A DNA stretch of 64,000 nucleotides, taken from the NCBI RefSeq assembly GCF_001611975.1, contig NZ_CP014525.1, positions 1,666,001-1,730,000 of the forward strand, given 5' to 3'. Every line of letters begins with the position of its first letter. The stretch's first letter is position 1. Made by a program: the position numbers and the translations under genes. The stretch is from Haematospirillum jordaniae (lineage in GTDB: Bacteria > Pseudomonadota > Alphaproteobacteria > Rhodospirillales > Rhodospirillaceae). Positions 24,101 through 31,853 of this stretch are shown here, piece by piece. The notes below the pieces were generated by a model. That model had not been told where the DNA came from, did not search any database, and saw only the letters and a list, made by a program, of their open reading frames with translations.

Positions 24101-24620
24101 TCTGCTCGGACTGGAAAGGCATGGATGAGCTGACAGCGCCGTGGTCATCTCCGACCACCAGAAGAACACCCCCGTTTGGGGATGAGCCATACGCCGATCC
24201 TATCCTTATGGCATCGCCGGACCGGTCAAGGCCGGGGCCTTTGCCATACCACAGTGAAAAGACGCCCTTGACCCGACCTTCACCACTGCTTTCAACCTGC
24301 TGCGTTCCAAGAATGGCAGTGGCTGCCAATTCTTCGTTCACTGCAGGCTGGAAATGGATGCCTGAGGCCAGAAGCAGATTGCGGGCTTGCCAGAGTGCTT
24401 GGTCGTATCCTCCCAATGGGCTGCCGCGATACCCTGAGATAAAGCCCTCGGTTTGCAGGCCGGCTTGTAGATCTCGTCTTTTTTGCATCAGGACTAGGCG
24501 CACCAAGGCCTGGGTTCCGGTTAGCCACACGCGCCCTTCCGTGCGGTTATAGCGATCTTCAAGCGTGTATTCATGATCAAGTCCGCCAGCGCAGACCTCG
24601 GGGCCGGGGTTGTAGGTCAT
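21120..24620 (-). CDS. Indolepyruvate:ferredoxin oxidoreductase, fused alpha-gamma type
   Basis: This very long protein of about 1,166 residues is the fused oxygen-tolerant-lineage form of indolepyruvate ferredoxin oxidoreductase, which oxidatively decarboxylates aryl pyruvates from aromatic amino acid breakdown to acyl-CoA. In order it has a pyrimidine-binding half (GYRGSPLGGYD), a thiamine-diphosphate half (GEGANWVG and NIGDGTFFHSG), a cysteine cluster CEGCGDCGVQSNC, then the gamma domain (VTGVGGTGVVTIG and DFMGFAQKGGSVLSHVR) and a C-terminal DUF6537-like region. ATG 24620 follows GAGGG and begins near the conserved LEDRY. It stands alone, with no regulator beside it. Confidence 0.93.
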   Translation of the reverse strand: MTYNPGPEVCAGGLDHEYTLEDRYNRTEGRVWLTGTQALVRLVLMQKRRDLQAGLQTEGFISGYRGSPLGGYDQALWQARNLLLASGIHFQPAVNEELAATAILGTQQVESSGEGRVKGVFSLWYGKGPGLDRSGDAIRIGSAYGSSPNGGVLLVVGDDHGAVSSSMPFQSEQTFASWNVPVLHPANIADYLEFGLYGWALSRFSGTWVGFKAISETVESACSVDINPHHLHIYRPDDFIAPPGGLHYRWPDMPGPGLEERQFAKKEAVLAFARANPALNRYLGNQDQAVFGIIATGKAFTDLKESLMRLGLGIDDLQQRGIRILCPGLTWPLEPESIRRFAHGLREILVVEEKHSFVEEQVKSILYGYRNAPLITGKTDGAGQNLLPSSGELRPSRIAPILVQRLGHHIPDLLEQLNGKLATIAPPPGSGQSPSEIRRIPYFCSGCPHSSSTLIPEGAKAFAGIGCHFMASWMDRNTGGLTQMGGEGANWVGQAPFSLRTHVFQNIGDGTFFHSGSLALRQAVAAGTTLTYKILFNDAVAMTGGQPHDGNLTVDQITRLVHAEGVRRIAVVTDDPDKYPRTLNFAPGVTIHHRRDINQVQRELATHRGVSVLVYDQMCAAEKRRKRKRGLLADPPRRLMINEAVCEGCGDCGVQSNCLSLQPVETPAGRKRQVDQSSCNKDFLCVDGFCPSFVSIRGAELRKPKGVDETPDLAARLANLPVPHRPSVLEKPWEILVTGVGGTGVVTIGALLCMAAHLEGKGASVLDFMGFAQKGGSVLSHVRIASIPDALNQARIDREQADVLLACDMVVATSPDSLGTLRPGYSQVICNTLEIQTGSFTRDPDFSVQGDRLLSILEACVGAGYVQRLNAGQLATALTGDSIMANIFLLGFAVQKGLVPVSLEALDRAIMLNGVAIDANRRALAWGRLAAIDPDYVQSVANRGRKPQQDTDDLDTVIANATRHLTDWQNEKWAEEYCSFVEQVEKQEAQISDKRELTLATARNLAKLMSYKDEYEVARLYTDHTFRERLRQTFGDSARVSVHLAPPLLAWLNRPGSKPRKYEFGPWIFAVFNILARLKMLRGSWLDPFGYTKERRTERALISEYRHHIREVCTSLHPDALHLAVEIASVPERIRGFGHIKEKSIEKAREQWRSLIWKIRETGKGR

Positions 24621-25045
24621 TTCATCCCTCGTGTTATCGTCCCTGTAACGCTTGGAAATCCGTGCGTCCAAAGTCGAATGGTTTTTAATTGTATGCAGAA
24701 ATCTATTCTATCTTGGGGCGAATAATCAACCTCTCCCCGTTCAGGCGGATTTGTATCCGGCTATGTGTTTTTCTCTCTCATCAGAGACATGCCGGGCATA
24801 AAGGTTTCCGATCTGCTTGGTGTGGGGATTTATTGTCTGACGTGCATCCCGGTTTGCAGGGAGTGCCCTGACAGTTTTGTACCGCATTCTGTTGTGAAAC
24901 AGGAAAACCTATTAGTAACAGTGATTTATAGTGTATTGAGTTTTTGGGGATTTAGACTACCATGCAGCCTCGCCTGTTCGGTGCGGGGATGTTCGTTGGA
25001 TCCTCTGGTGTGAGTAGGTGTTGCCTTGTTCAGGAATTCAGAAAT
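24621..25045. other. Divergent intergenic region
   Basis: This 425-base stretch lies between the divergent oxidoreductase and secreted-protein genes, so both promoters should be in it. An 82-residue frame at 24765-25013 has no ribosome site or motif and is not called. A candidate promoter for the plus-strand gene is listed separately. Confidence 0.5.
24936..24963 (+). promoter_or_regulatory. Candidate sigma-70 promoter
   Basis: TTGAGT at 24936-24941, 16 bases, then TACCAT at 24958-24963. Each hexamer matches four of six consensus bases. It would start RNA near 24970 and supports ATG 25046 rather than the in-frame ATG at 24962. Confidence 0.3.
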
Positions 25046-25471
25046 ATGAAAAAATCCCTGTGCGCTTTTGCCGTGTTTGTTTTTATTTGTGCTCTTGGCT
25101 TTTCCAGCCTTGGTTTTGCCCGTAACGCTGATGATTCAAGGGACAGCGCTGTCCCTGGGTCTTCGGTACAGGTCGCTGCCTCTGGTAAGGATGCGGCAAA
25201 GGGAGCACAGGCCCAGCGTGCGGCAAAAAAAGCACCGTCTCCCGCTGTATCTGGAGAGTGCGCTTGGATTGGCAAGAGAGTCTTGAGTCTTTTGTCCAGG
25301 GATGATGTAGATCAAGCCAACCGATTCATGAATTTTTATCGGTTGTTTGGTTGCAAGGAGAACCATATTGGGCCATCTTTTCGTTGTGTGATTTCTGATG
25401 CATCTGCGGGAGCCCTGAATGCAGAAGATATGGCTGCCCGGGTTGATCGTTGCTGGAACAGCCCTCTTTAG
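25046..25471 (+). CDS. Small secreted four-cysteine protein
   Basis: This 141-residue protein has a classic signal peptide (MKKSLCAFAVFVFICALGF, cut near residue 25), an Ala/Lys-rich low-complexity linker, and a compact C-terminal domain of about 73 residues. That domain has four cysteines, at about 72, 103, 114 and 136, in ECAW, FGCK, FRCV and DRCW, able to form two disulfides in the periplasm. I do not recognise the family. It ends about 65 bases before a strong terminator and sits directly upstream of the glucan synthase, so a role at the cell envelope is possible. Confidence 0.65.
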   Translation: MKKSLCAFAVFVFICALGFSSLGFARNADDSRDSAVPGSSVQVAASGKDAAKGAQAQRAAKKAPSPAVSGECAWIGKRVLSLLSRDDVDQANRFMNFYRLFGCKENHIGPSFRCVISDASAGALNAEDMAARVDRCWNSPL

Positions 25472-25535
25472 GTTTGATCTTTGCCCGGTCCGGCTACGCC
25501 GTACTGTGCTCTCATAATAGTGCTCGGCTTTCAGT

Positions 25536-25570
25536 GCCCCGGAACCTTCGTGCTGGTTTCGGGGCTTTTT
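25536..25570 (+). terminator. Rho-independent terminator
   Basis: GCCCCGGAACC at 25536-25546 pairs with GGTTTCGGGGC at 25555-25565 (one wobble) around eight bases, followed by TTTTT. It separates the small secreted protein from the glucan synthase gene. Confidence 0.88.
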
Positions 25571-25587
25571 CAGGGTAAGGGACTTTG

Positions 25588-28248
25588 GTGCGCGTTTTCT
25601 TTGCTGTCCTCGTTGCAGCCTTCGTACACTTCCTTGTCTGGCAAGGGGCCAACGTTACCGTTGTGCCTCCTGATATTGTTGGTGAGCAGGGATTTGACAT
25701 GCCGATCAATTCCCTGTCTTTCAGCCCGTTTCGTCCGGGGGATGACCCTGTTGAAGGAACATCTGTCAGCATAGACCGCATCAGTCAGGATCTGGAGCTT
25801 CTGTCCCATTATACGCGGAATGTACGTCTGTATTCGTCTCGTCTCGGGTTGGAAAATGTTCCCGAGGTCGCACGGAATTATGCCATGTACGTTACAACAG
25901 CGGCGTGGCTGTCCGGTGATCTGGTTGAAGACCGGGCTGAGATAGAGCGGGCTATACGGCTTACCTCTGGCAACTGGAATGTACGCTCGCTGTATATTGG
26001 CAACGAGGCCCTGCTGCGGGCTGAAATTACAATTGACGAGTTGATAGCCTATCTGCGGGAGACGCGGGGACGTGTGAATGTTCCCGTTTCGACTGGTGAA
26101 ACATGGGATGTATGGCTGAAATATCCGCAGCTTGTGCGTGAAGTTGACTTTATTGCAGCGCATTTGCTCCCGTACTGGGAAGGTGTGCCTTGGGATCAGG
26201 CTGTCAAGGTTGCGTATGAAAGACTGGATGCCCTGAAGCAGGCCTATCCAGGCAAGCGCATCATTGTTGCTGAATTTGGTTGGCCCAGCCAAGGCTACAA
26301 CTTCAAAGCCGCCGATACGGGACGTCATGTGCAAGCCGAAGTTATTCGTGGCTTTATTCGTGAGGCGCATCGGCGTGGTGTGGAATACAATATCATTGAA
26401 GCTTTTGATCAGCCTTGGAAAGTCAATGAAGGTTCAGTTGGGGCTTATTGGGGCATTTTTGATTCCGCACGGAACCTGAAATTTCCTCTGGAAGGGCGTT
26501 TTGAGGTTCGGTATGACCGGGTCGCCGTGATCGCCTTGATCATCGGCGCATGCCTGACAATACTTGGCTTGCGTCGCCAAAGGCCAACCCTTCTGCATGC
26601 CCTTATCTATGCGCTTGCGGCCAACGGATTTGCGGCTGGTATTGCTTTGGCCGGGGCCTATCCCTTCACGAACTACATGAACTTTGGAACAGGGATCATG
26701 TGGTTCATGGGGGTGTTGATGGTTATTCCCCTCGCCATCATGACGTTGGCAAAGGTTAACGAGATTAGCGAGGTTTTGCTTGGTTTAAAGCCAAAACGGC
26801 TTGTTCGTGTAGGTCAGGTGCATGGCGATGATGCGTTTTGTCCTAAGGTTTCCATTCATGTGCCGGCTTATCGTGAAAACCCTACTTTGCTGATGCATAC
26901 CCTGACCACGTGTGCCGACCTTGATTATCCAGACTTTGAGGTTCTGGTGATCATGAACAACACAACGGAATCTATGTATTGGAGACCGGTGGCGGATCAT
27001 TGCGCATGTTTGAATCGCCAATTGGGTCGTGAAATATTCAAGTTTATTTATTTGCCACGCGTTACTGGATACAAGGCCGGCGCTATGACTATGGCCTATT
27101 CCTTTACAGCGCATGACGCTTCCATTATTGCGGTTATTGATGCTGATTATGCGGTTCATCCGCATTGGCTGAGAGATCTTTGCCCCTGTTTCAAAGACCC
27201 TGAAATTGCCTTGGTGCAGGCTCCCCAAGACCACAGGGATGCCCATGAGAGTCTCTTCAAGTCAATGATGAACTGGGAGTATGCCGGTTTTTTTGATATC
27301 GGCATGGTTCAACGTAATGAAGACAATGCCATTATTGCACATGGAACCATGTTAATGGTGCGGCGTGCGGCCTTTGACGAGGTTGGCGGCTGGTCTACAG
27401 ATACTATTGTCGAAGATACCGAGCTGGGTCTCCGTTTGTTTGAAGCCGGGTACGAAGCGGCATACACAAATCGGCGATACGGCTGGGGGATGTTGCCTGA
27501 CACTTTTGATGCCTTCAAAAAACAGCGCCATCGCTGGGCGTATGGTGCTGTGCAAATCATCAAAAAGCATCGCCGGCATATGATGCCGAACTCCAAGACA
27601 CTGACACCACAGCAGCGGCGGCAGTTTATAGCAGGGTGGATCTTTTGGCTTTCTGATGCGCTTGGCGTTATGGTGGCCATGTTGAATCTTGTTTGGGTTC
27701 CCATGATCGTTTTTGTCGGCATGGTTCTTCCCATGATGTCCTTGACGATTCCTATACTGACCAGTTTTGCGATTAATATCCTCCACTGCTTTCTTCTTTA
27801 TAGAAAGCGTGTAAGAGCGGCGGTGCCAGAAATTTTTGGAGCGGCTATTGCCGCTATGAGCTTGCAGCTTGTTGTCGGGCGTGCCGTGTATACCGGTCTT
27901 GTCAAGGACAATCTGCCCTTTATTCGTACGGAAAAGGGACGGAACAGCGATCAGGTATCTGCGCAGAGTCAGTCCCGGTTTCGTGATAGTCCGGTTTTTG
28001 GGGAAAGCATACTTGGGTGCTGTTTGCTTGTTGCAGCATCTGTTCTTTTTATCATGAATCCGCTTGATATTATGGAGCAGGATGTTTTTGCGGCAACCGT
28101 TGCTGTTCAGGCCATTCCATTCTTGTCGGCTGTTATTATGCGGTGGATTGAAAAGAAGGGTGCGGGTACACAAATTCCGCCCGTTGTAGATACTTTGAAT
28201 CCTGCCGTTATTGCTGTGACCGAGGAGCGAGACGAGATGGTGGTGTAG
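25588..28248 (+). CDS. GH17-GT2 beta-glucan synthase (NdvB/NdvC-like)
   Basis: This protein of about 886 residues joins a glycoside hydrolase family 17 domain to a membrane glycosyltransferase family 2 domain, the layout of the Bradyrhizobium proteins that make periplasmic beta-1,3/1,6-glucans. The first part has GNEALLR (probable acid/base Glu near 141) and AEFGWPSQG (probable nucleophile Glu near 230). After membrane helices the GT2 part shows VSIHVPAYRENP, VIDADYAV, IVEDTELGLRL and QRHRWAYG, that is D, DXD, ED and QXXRW. Further helices close the protein. GTG 25588 suits the AAGG site best; TTG 25585 is possible. No other glucan genes are near. Confidence 0.85.
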   Translation: MRVFFAVLVAAFVHFLVWQGANVTVVPPDIVGEQGFDMPINSLSFSPFRPGDDPVEGTSVSIDRISQDLELLSHYTRNVRLYSSRLGLENVPEVARNYAMYVTTAAWLSGDLVEDRAEIERAIRLTSGNWNVRSLYIGNEALLRAEITIDELIAYLRETRGRVNVPVSTGETWDVWLKYPQLVREVDFIAAHLLPYWEGVPWDQAVKVAYERLDALKQAYPGKRIIVAEFGWPSQGYNFKAADTGRHVQAEVIRGFIREAHRRGVEYNIIEAFDQPWKVNEGSVGAYWGIFDSARNLKFPLEGRFEVRYDRVAVIALIIGACLTILGLRRQRPTLLHALIYALAANGFAAGIALAGAYPFTNYMNFGTGIMWFMGVLMVIPLAIMTLAKVNEISEVLLGLKPKRLVRVGQVHGDDAFCPKVSIHVPAYRENPTLLMHTLTTCADLDYPDFEVLVIMNNTTESMYWRPVADHCACLNRQLGREIFKFIYLPRVTGYKAGAMTMAYSFTAHDASIIAVIDADYAVHPHWLRDLCPCFKDPEIALVQAPQDHRDAHESLFKSMMNWEYAGFFDIGMVQRNEDNAIIAHGTMLMVRRAAFDEVGGWSTDTIVEDTELGLRLFEAGYEAAYTNRRYGWGMLPDTFDAFKKQRHRWAYGAVQIIKKHRRHMMPNSKTLTPQQRRQFIAGWIFWLSDALGVMVAMLNLVWVPMIVFVGMVLPMMSLTIPILTSFAINILHCFLLYRKRVRAAVPEIFGAAIAAMSLQLVVGRAVYTGLVKDNLPFIRTEKGRNSDQVSAQSQSRFRDSPVFGESILGCCLLVAASVLFIMNPLDIMEQDVFAATVAVQAIPFLSAVIMRWIEKKGAGTQIPPVVDTLNPAVIAVTEERDEMVV

Positions 28249-28346
28249 TTAGTTGCTTCTGTGTAATCATTGTGCAATCTACTTGAGCGTATGAGCCTAG
28301 TGTCGCTATCATCGCAGGGACTCGTTATGTGGTAGGTGGATTAGGG

Positions 28347-28730
28347 ATGACTTTCCCAGCTTGGTCGGTTGCATGTCTTCTTGTCTGTTTGGCCGTGGCG
28401 GTGCCATGTGCAACCGCGAAATCGCCTGTCAACTGTGAGACGACAGAGTTGGAGGCTGAACTTGTTTCGTGCGCCAAGGATGAGCTCAAGCGAACAGAAT
28501 CTGCCTTAGAGGGGATGATGCGGCGGGTTATGCGCACAGTGCCGGCCTCGATTCACGAGGCCTTGCAGAATGCCCAGTCAGCTTGGAATCGATACCGCGA
28601 GGCCGAGTGCGCTTGGAATGCGCTGGATCCTGAAACCGGGAAAGCCGACGATTTGATGCGTCTGACGTGCTTGAATGACTTGGCTCTAACCCGTATTGAC
28701 GAGCTGGATGCTTCTCTCGGTGGCAGTTAG
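28347..28730 (+). CDS. Secreted LprI-like (DUF1311) protein
   Basis: This 127-residue protein has a signal peptide (ACLLVCLAVAVPCATAKS) and a DUF1311 domain, named for the lysozyme inhibitor LprI. Visible features are CETTELEAELVSCAKDELKRTE, AQSAWNRYREAECAW and RLTCLNDLALTRIDEL, with paired cysteines expected to form disulfides in the periplasm. ATG 28347 gives a proper signal peptide and follows TAGGG. It converges on the GNAT gene with 13 bases between stops. Lysozyme inhibition is only one documented activity in this broad family. Confidence 0.82.
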   Translation: MTFPAWSVACLLVCLAVAVPCATAKSPVNCETTELEAELVSCAKDELKRTESALEGMMRRVMRTVPASIHEALQNAQSAWNRYREAECAWNALDPETGKADDLMRLTCLNDLALTRIDELDASLGGS

Positions 28731-28743
28731 GTTTTTTGCTCTG

Positions 28744-29199
28744 TCATGAGAATTGTTTCTGCATCAGGTATTCTATGTGCTGATCCTCTCCGCCGGTAGA
28801 AGAGAAGGGTAGGGTGGCGAATATTGTATACCCATGCTTTGTGTAGAGGTGTAGTCCATCCTGAAAATCAGCCGTTGACAACCTGGATCTTGATATTCCC
28901 ATAGACTGGGCTTTTTTCTCGATACCAGACAACAGGCGCGACCCTATGCCCTGCCTGCGCCATGCAGGGGCAACCCAGAGCAAGTGGACGTGCAGCCAGC
29001 TAAATTGTATATACCCATGGATGCCGCCGATCATTTCCCCGTTCAGAGACTTTGCTGTCACCAAAAGGTGATGTGCATCATATGGGCCAATACAGGCTTG
29101 ATTGAATGACCTCAGGTTTGCACGCAGCTGTTCGACTTTTCTGTCTTCAGGCTCACTATCGACATGGACCGTGACGGGACCGTCTTGTTGGTGCTCCAT
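28744..29199 (-). CDS. GNAT family N-acetyltransferase
   Basis: This 151-residue protein is a small GNAT acetyltransferase. The acetyl-CoA loop reads VAPAWRRQGIGSRLL, preceded by the LHVHLLWV strand and followed by a DFQDGLHLYTKHGYTIFATLPF ending typical of the superfamily (split: LYTKHGY). The N-terminus SFNQACIGPYDAHHL resembles the GNAT groups that act on small molecules or peptides. The substrate cannot be named. It follows the CHAP-domain gene by 21 bases in the same direction and may be cotranscribed. Confidence 0.85.
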   Translation of the reverse strand: MEHQQDGPVTVHVDSEPEDRKVEQLRANLRSFNQACIGPYDAHHLLVTAKSLNGEMIGGIHGYIQFSWLHVHLLWVAPAWRRQGIGSRLLSGIEKKAQSMGISRSRLSTADFQDGLHLYTKHGYTIFATLPFSSTGGEDQHIEYLMQKQFS

Positions 29200-29220
29200 A
29201 GCTCTGCATCTTGTCGAAGA

Positions 29221-29724
29221 TCAAAGGGGATGTGCGTTTCCAGGCTTTTTGTCCAGCGACGCGCTGCTGGCATGTTCTGGATAGATAAAGCCTGCGGTTT
29301 GGTAGATTGTGGAGCCCAAAGTCCTTGATGGCGAGTGCCAGACTCTTGTCTGGCTCCAGTCATTACCGGGTGAAATGTCAACAACGGCAACCTGCGTCTC
29401 GATACGGCCGCTACGGCTCCAGTTGGCATGATCAACAAGGATCTTCCGTGTTCCTTCAACAGAGCGCACAACAGCAACATGCCCACGCCGCATGATGGGA
29501 CTTCTTTTAAACACCAGAACGGATCCGACGGTAGGTTTCTTGCCCCGCTGATAAACACCGACTGAGGCATCCCACCATCGCCACGCGTCGCCCTGTAGAT
29601 GAATATCGGATATTGATCGTGCGTAGGGTACGCAGCTCCAAGCAGCAAGGGCTTGTTGCGCAAGGCATACAAATGCAAGCAGGGTCAAGGCAAGGATGGA
29701 TCTCTGAAGAAGACGCGCGCTCAT
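29221..29724 (-). CDS. Secreted CHAP-domain amidase/peptidase
   Basis: This 167-residue protein has a signal peptide (SILALTLLAFVCLAQQALA, cut near residue 27) and a single CHAP domain. The catalytic Cys is in WSCVPYAR (about residue 31), His in RRGHVAVV and a following acidic/Asn element in LVDHANWS. CHAP enzymes cut peptidoglycan cross-links or glycyl-amide bonds in the periplasm. ATG 29724 follows AAAGAGG; the frame reaches 29748 but that start is poorer. It has no cell-wall-binding domain, so it may act on the cell's own wall. The GNAT gene follows 21 bases on. Confidence 0.85.
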   Translation of the reverse strand: MSARLLQRSILALTLLAFVCLAQQALAAWSCVPYARSISDIHLQGDAWRWWDASVGVYQRGKKPTVGSVLVFKRSPIMRRGHVAVVRSVEGTRKILVDHANWSRSGRIETQVAVVDISPGNDWSQTRVWHSPSRTLGSTIYQTAGFIYPEHASSASLDKKPGNAHPL

Positions 29725-29818
29725 ACCTCTTTCCACGAGTGTCAGCAAATAGACCGTGTACCTAGATAGAGCACATTCATGCGCTTTTCAAGTATTGGAA
29801 TGCATTCTGACAAAAGCG

Positions 29819-29841
29819 AAGGCCCCGAAAAACGGGGCCTT
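29819..29841 (-). terminator. Terminator of the OmpA-family gene
   Basis: AAGGCCCCG at 29819-29827 pairs with CGGGGCCTT at 29833-29841 around AAAAA. On the minus strand it lies 23 bases past the porin stop, and the sequence after it is T-rich. Confidence 0.75.
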
Positions 29842-29863
29842 GCTATGCATAAACAAGCCGTAT

Positions 29864-30853
29864 TTAAGGAATGACAATCTCTGCCCGACGGTTCTGCGGC
29901 TCGCGAACACCATCGGCCGTGGGCACCAAGGGATTGGACTCACCCTTTGCCACGACGGAAATTTCCGAAGACTTGAGACCCTGACGAACCAGATAATGCT
30001 TCACAGCTTCCGCGCGGCGCTTGGACAGTTTCATATTATAGTCCGCACTGCCGGAAAGATCCGTATGACCTGTTACGGATACGCGTGCCATGTGGCCTTT
30101 CTTGATGGCGACAGCCGCCTGATTGAGGATGGCTGTTGCTTCTTTTGTCAGCTCTGACTTGTTGAAGTCAAAGAAAACAATGTAGTTCTTGTGCATGGCA
30201 GCGGGGTCGGCTGCTGTTGGTGCCGGTGGCATCGCAGATGCCTTGCCAAAGCTATAGTTCAGGCCAACAAGCACCGCGTGATTGTTATACTCGGCATCCA
30301 ATGTTGCGCCTGCAGGAGTCTTGACCTCGTAGTCCATGGTGCCGAAATAGCGATACTGTGCGCTTATGGCCCAGTTATGGCTGATATCGTAGGCTGCACC
30401 ACCGAATGCCTGGTAGGCAAACTGCCAGCCATCGCCCTTGTAGCGGTCGGCACCCCCAGAGCGAACCATGCTGGTGTCAATCTTGGCTACGCCGATCCCG
30501 GCCCCGACGAAGGGATGGAACTTTCCTTCCGGCACAAAGTCGACAACGCCGTTGATCATGGTGCTATAGGCGCTGGTATGGCCGCTACCGTTGGCGTGCG
30601 ATACATCCTTGACGCTGTTGCGCCGCCATCCCAGCTCGCCCTCCAGCTTGAGGTGGCCGAAGGAGTACCCTACATGCCCAAGAATAGCGGGGCCCCACTT
30701 GTAGCTTGTTTCTAGGTTGGTGCCGTTCTTTTCAACGTCAGCCTTCTGGTTGAAGCCCATTCCGGCATCAGCACCGACATACCATTGTGCTTGCGAAGCA
30801 GAAGGTAAAGCTGCTGCGATGCCAGCTGCTACAAGCGCATGAATAACGCGCAT
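29864..30853 (-). CDS. OmpA-family outer-membrane porin
   Basis: This 329-residue protein has a signal peptide ending SASQA near residue 23, an eight-stranded beta-barrel starting QWYVGADAGMGF, and a C-terminal OmpA peptidoglycan-binding domain. The latter shows FFDFNKSELTKEA, VTGHTDLSGSADYN, LSKRRAEAVKHYL and QNRRAEI. It likely tethers the outer membrane to the wall. ATG 30853 is chosen because the signal peptide begins there and GGGAGG lies about 8 bases upstream. A 13-base palindrome around a possible -10 element lies at 30892-30904. Confidence 0.93.
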   Translation of the reverse strand: MRVIHALVAAGIAAALPSASQAQWYVGADAGMGFNQKADVEKNGTNLETSYKWGPAILGHVGYSFGHLKLEGELGWRRNSVKDVSHANGSGHTSAYSTMINGVVDFVPEGKFHPFVGAGIGVAKIDTSMVRSGGADRYKGDGWQFAYQAFGGAAYDISHNWAISAQYRYFGTMDYEVKTPAGATLDAEYNNHAVLVGLNYSFGKASAMPPAPTAADPAAMHKNYIVFFDFNKSELTKEATAILNQAAVAIKKGHMARVSVTGHTDLSGSADYNMKLSKRRAEAVKHYLVRQGLKSSEISVVAKGESNPLVPTADGVREPQNRRAEIVIP

Positions 30854-30891
30854 TACATGGTCCTCCCAAAATGCCAAGGCAGAAAACAGAG

Positions 30892-30904
30892 CACTATGAT
30901 AGTG
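30892..30904 (-). promoter_or_regulatory. Palindrome at the OmpA-family gene promoter
   Basis: CACTAT G ATAGTG is a perfect 13-base palindrome 39-51 bases before the start codon. On the minus strand it contains TATCAT, five of six -10 consensus bases. A regulator could bind here. The -35 match (TTGCAT, 16 bases upstream) is weak. Confidence 0.3.
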
Positions 30905-31115
30905 TTTAGCACATTCTATGCAAGCACTTCGCTGATAATGGAATTGTATTTATTATGAGTGTTGCGATTGGGCCACAGATTGTGGCATCTCTGTTTCTAA
31001 ATTTCTTTCTATTAATGTGTGTACTTGCGTATTCTCTTTGTCTTGCTTCTCTGTCGCTGGTATGTGATGAACGGTGCTGTCACTATTTGTCTGTTGTATA
31101 TATTGAGATAAGCTT

Positions 31116-31853
31116 GTGTCCATTCTTCGTCTTGGCGTGAATATCGATCACGTTGCCACGGTGCGTAATGCGCGCGGTGGCATGCATCCGGATCCTGTAG
31201 CGGCTGCGCATGCTGTTGCCCGTGTGGGGGCTGATGGCATTACGGCCCATTTGCGGGAGGACCGGCGTCATATTCGTGACGATGATATTTTTCGCCTGAA
31301 GGAGCAGGTCTCCCTTCCCCTTAATCTTGAAATGGCAGCCGTCTCTGAAATGGTTGATATAGCGCTGCGCTGTCAGCCTGCTGCATGCTGCCTTGTACCA
31401 GAGCGACGTGAGGAAAGAACAACGGAGGGTGGCCTTGATGTTGTGGCCTTGCTTGAATCTTTGCGCCCCTGTGTTGCAGAACTTTCAGCGGCGGGTATCC
31501 GGGTATCCTTGTTTGTTACGCCTGATGTTGAACAGATACAAGCCGCCCGGGATGTGGGTGCACGCGTTGTTGAGCTGCATACGGGCCGCTATTGTGAAGC
31601 AGGAGGTGAGGAACGAGAGCATGAATTACGGCTTATAAAAGAGGCAGCTCTTCGCGCAGATGCCTTGGGGCTTGAGTGCCATGCTGGTCATGGCCTGAGT
31701 TACGAGACGGTTGGTCCGATCGCCGCTATTCCTACGGTGTCCGAGCTGAATATTGGTCATTTCTTAATTGGTGAAGCCATTTTCACCGGACTTGAAGCGG
31801 CTGTAAAGCGTATGCGGGATTGTATGGAGACAGCGCGCAGGGCCTCGCCATGA
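31116..31853 (+). CDS. pdxJ: Pyridoxine 5'-phosphate synthase PdxJ
   Basis: This 245-residue TIM-barrel enzyme makes pyridoxine 5'-phosphate from 1-deoxyxylulose 5-phosphate and 3-amino-2-oxopropyl phosphate, the last ring-closing step of vitamin B6 synthesis. LGVNIDHVATVRNARGG, ITAHLREDRRHI, CLVPERREERTTEGG, ELHTGRY and CHAGHGLSY are all PdxJ signatures. Start is GTG 31116 with a weak ribosome site. Its stop overlaps the acpS start by four bases. This begins the pdxJ-acpS-lepB-rnc-era-recO run. Confidence 0.97.
   Translation: MSILRLGVNIDHVATVRNARGGMHPDPVAAAHAVARVGADGITAHLREDRRHIRDDDIFRLKEQVSLPLNLEMAAVSEMVDIALRCQPAACCLVPERREERTTEGGLDVVALLESLRPCVAELSAAGIRVSLFVTPDVEQIQAARDVGARVVELHTGRYCEAGGEEREHELRLIKEAALRADALGLECHAGHGLSYETVGPIAAIPTVSELNIGHFLIGEAIFTGLEAAVKRMRDCMETARRASP

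Noticed and set aside
30955..31140. 61-residue hydrophobic frame before pdxJ
   Set aside because: It has no ribosome site, is very AT-rich and overlaps the pdxJ start in another frame.
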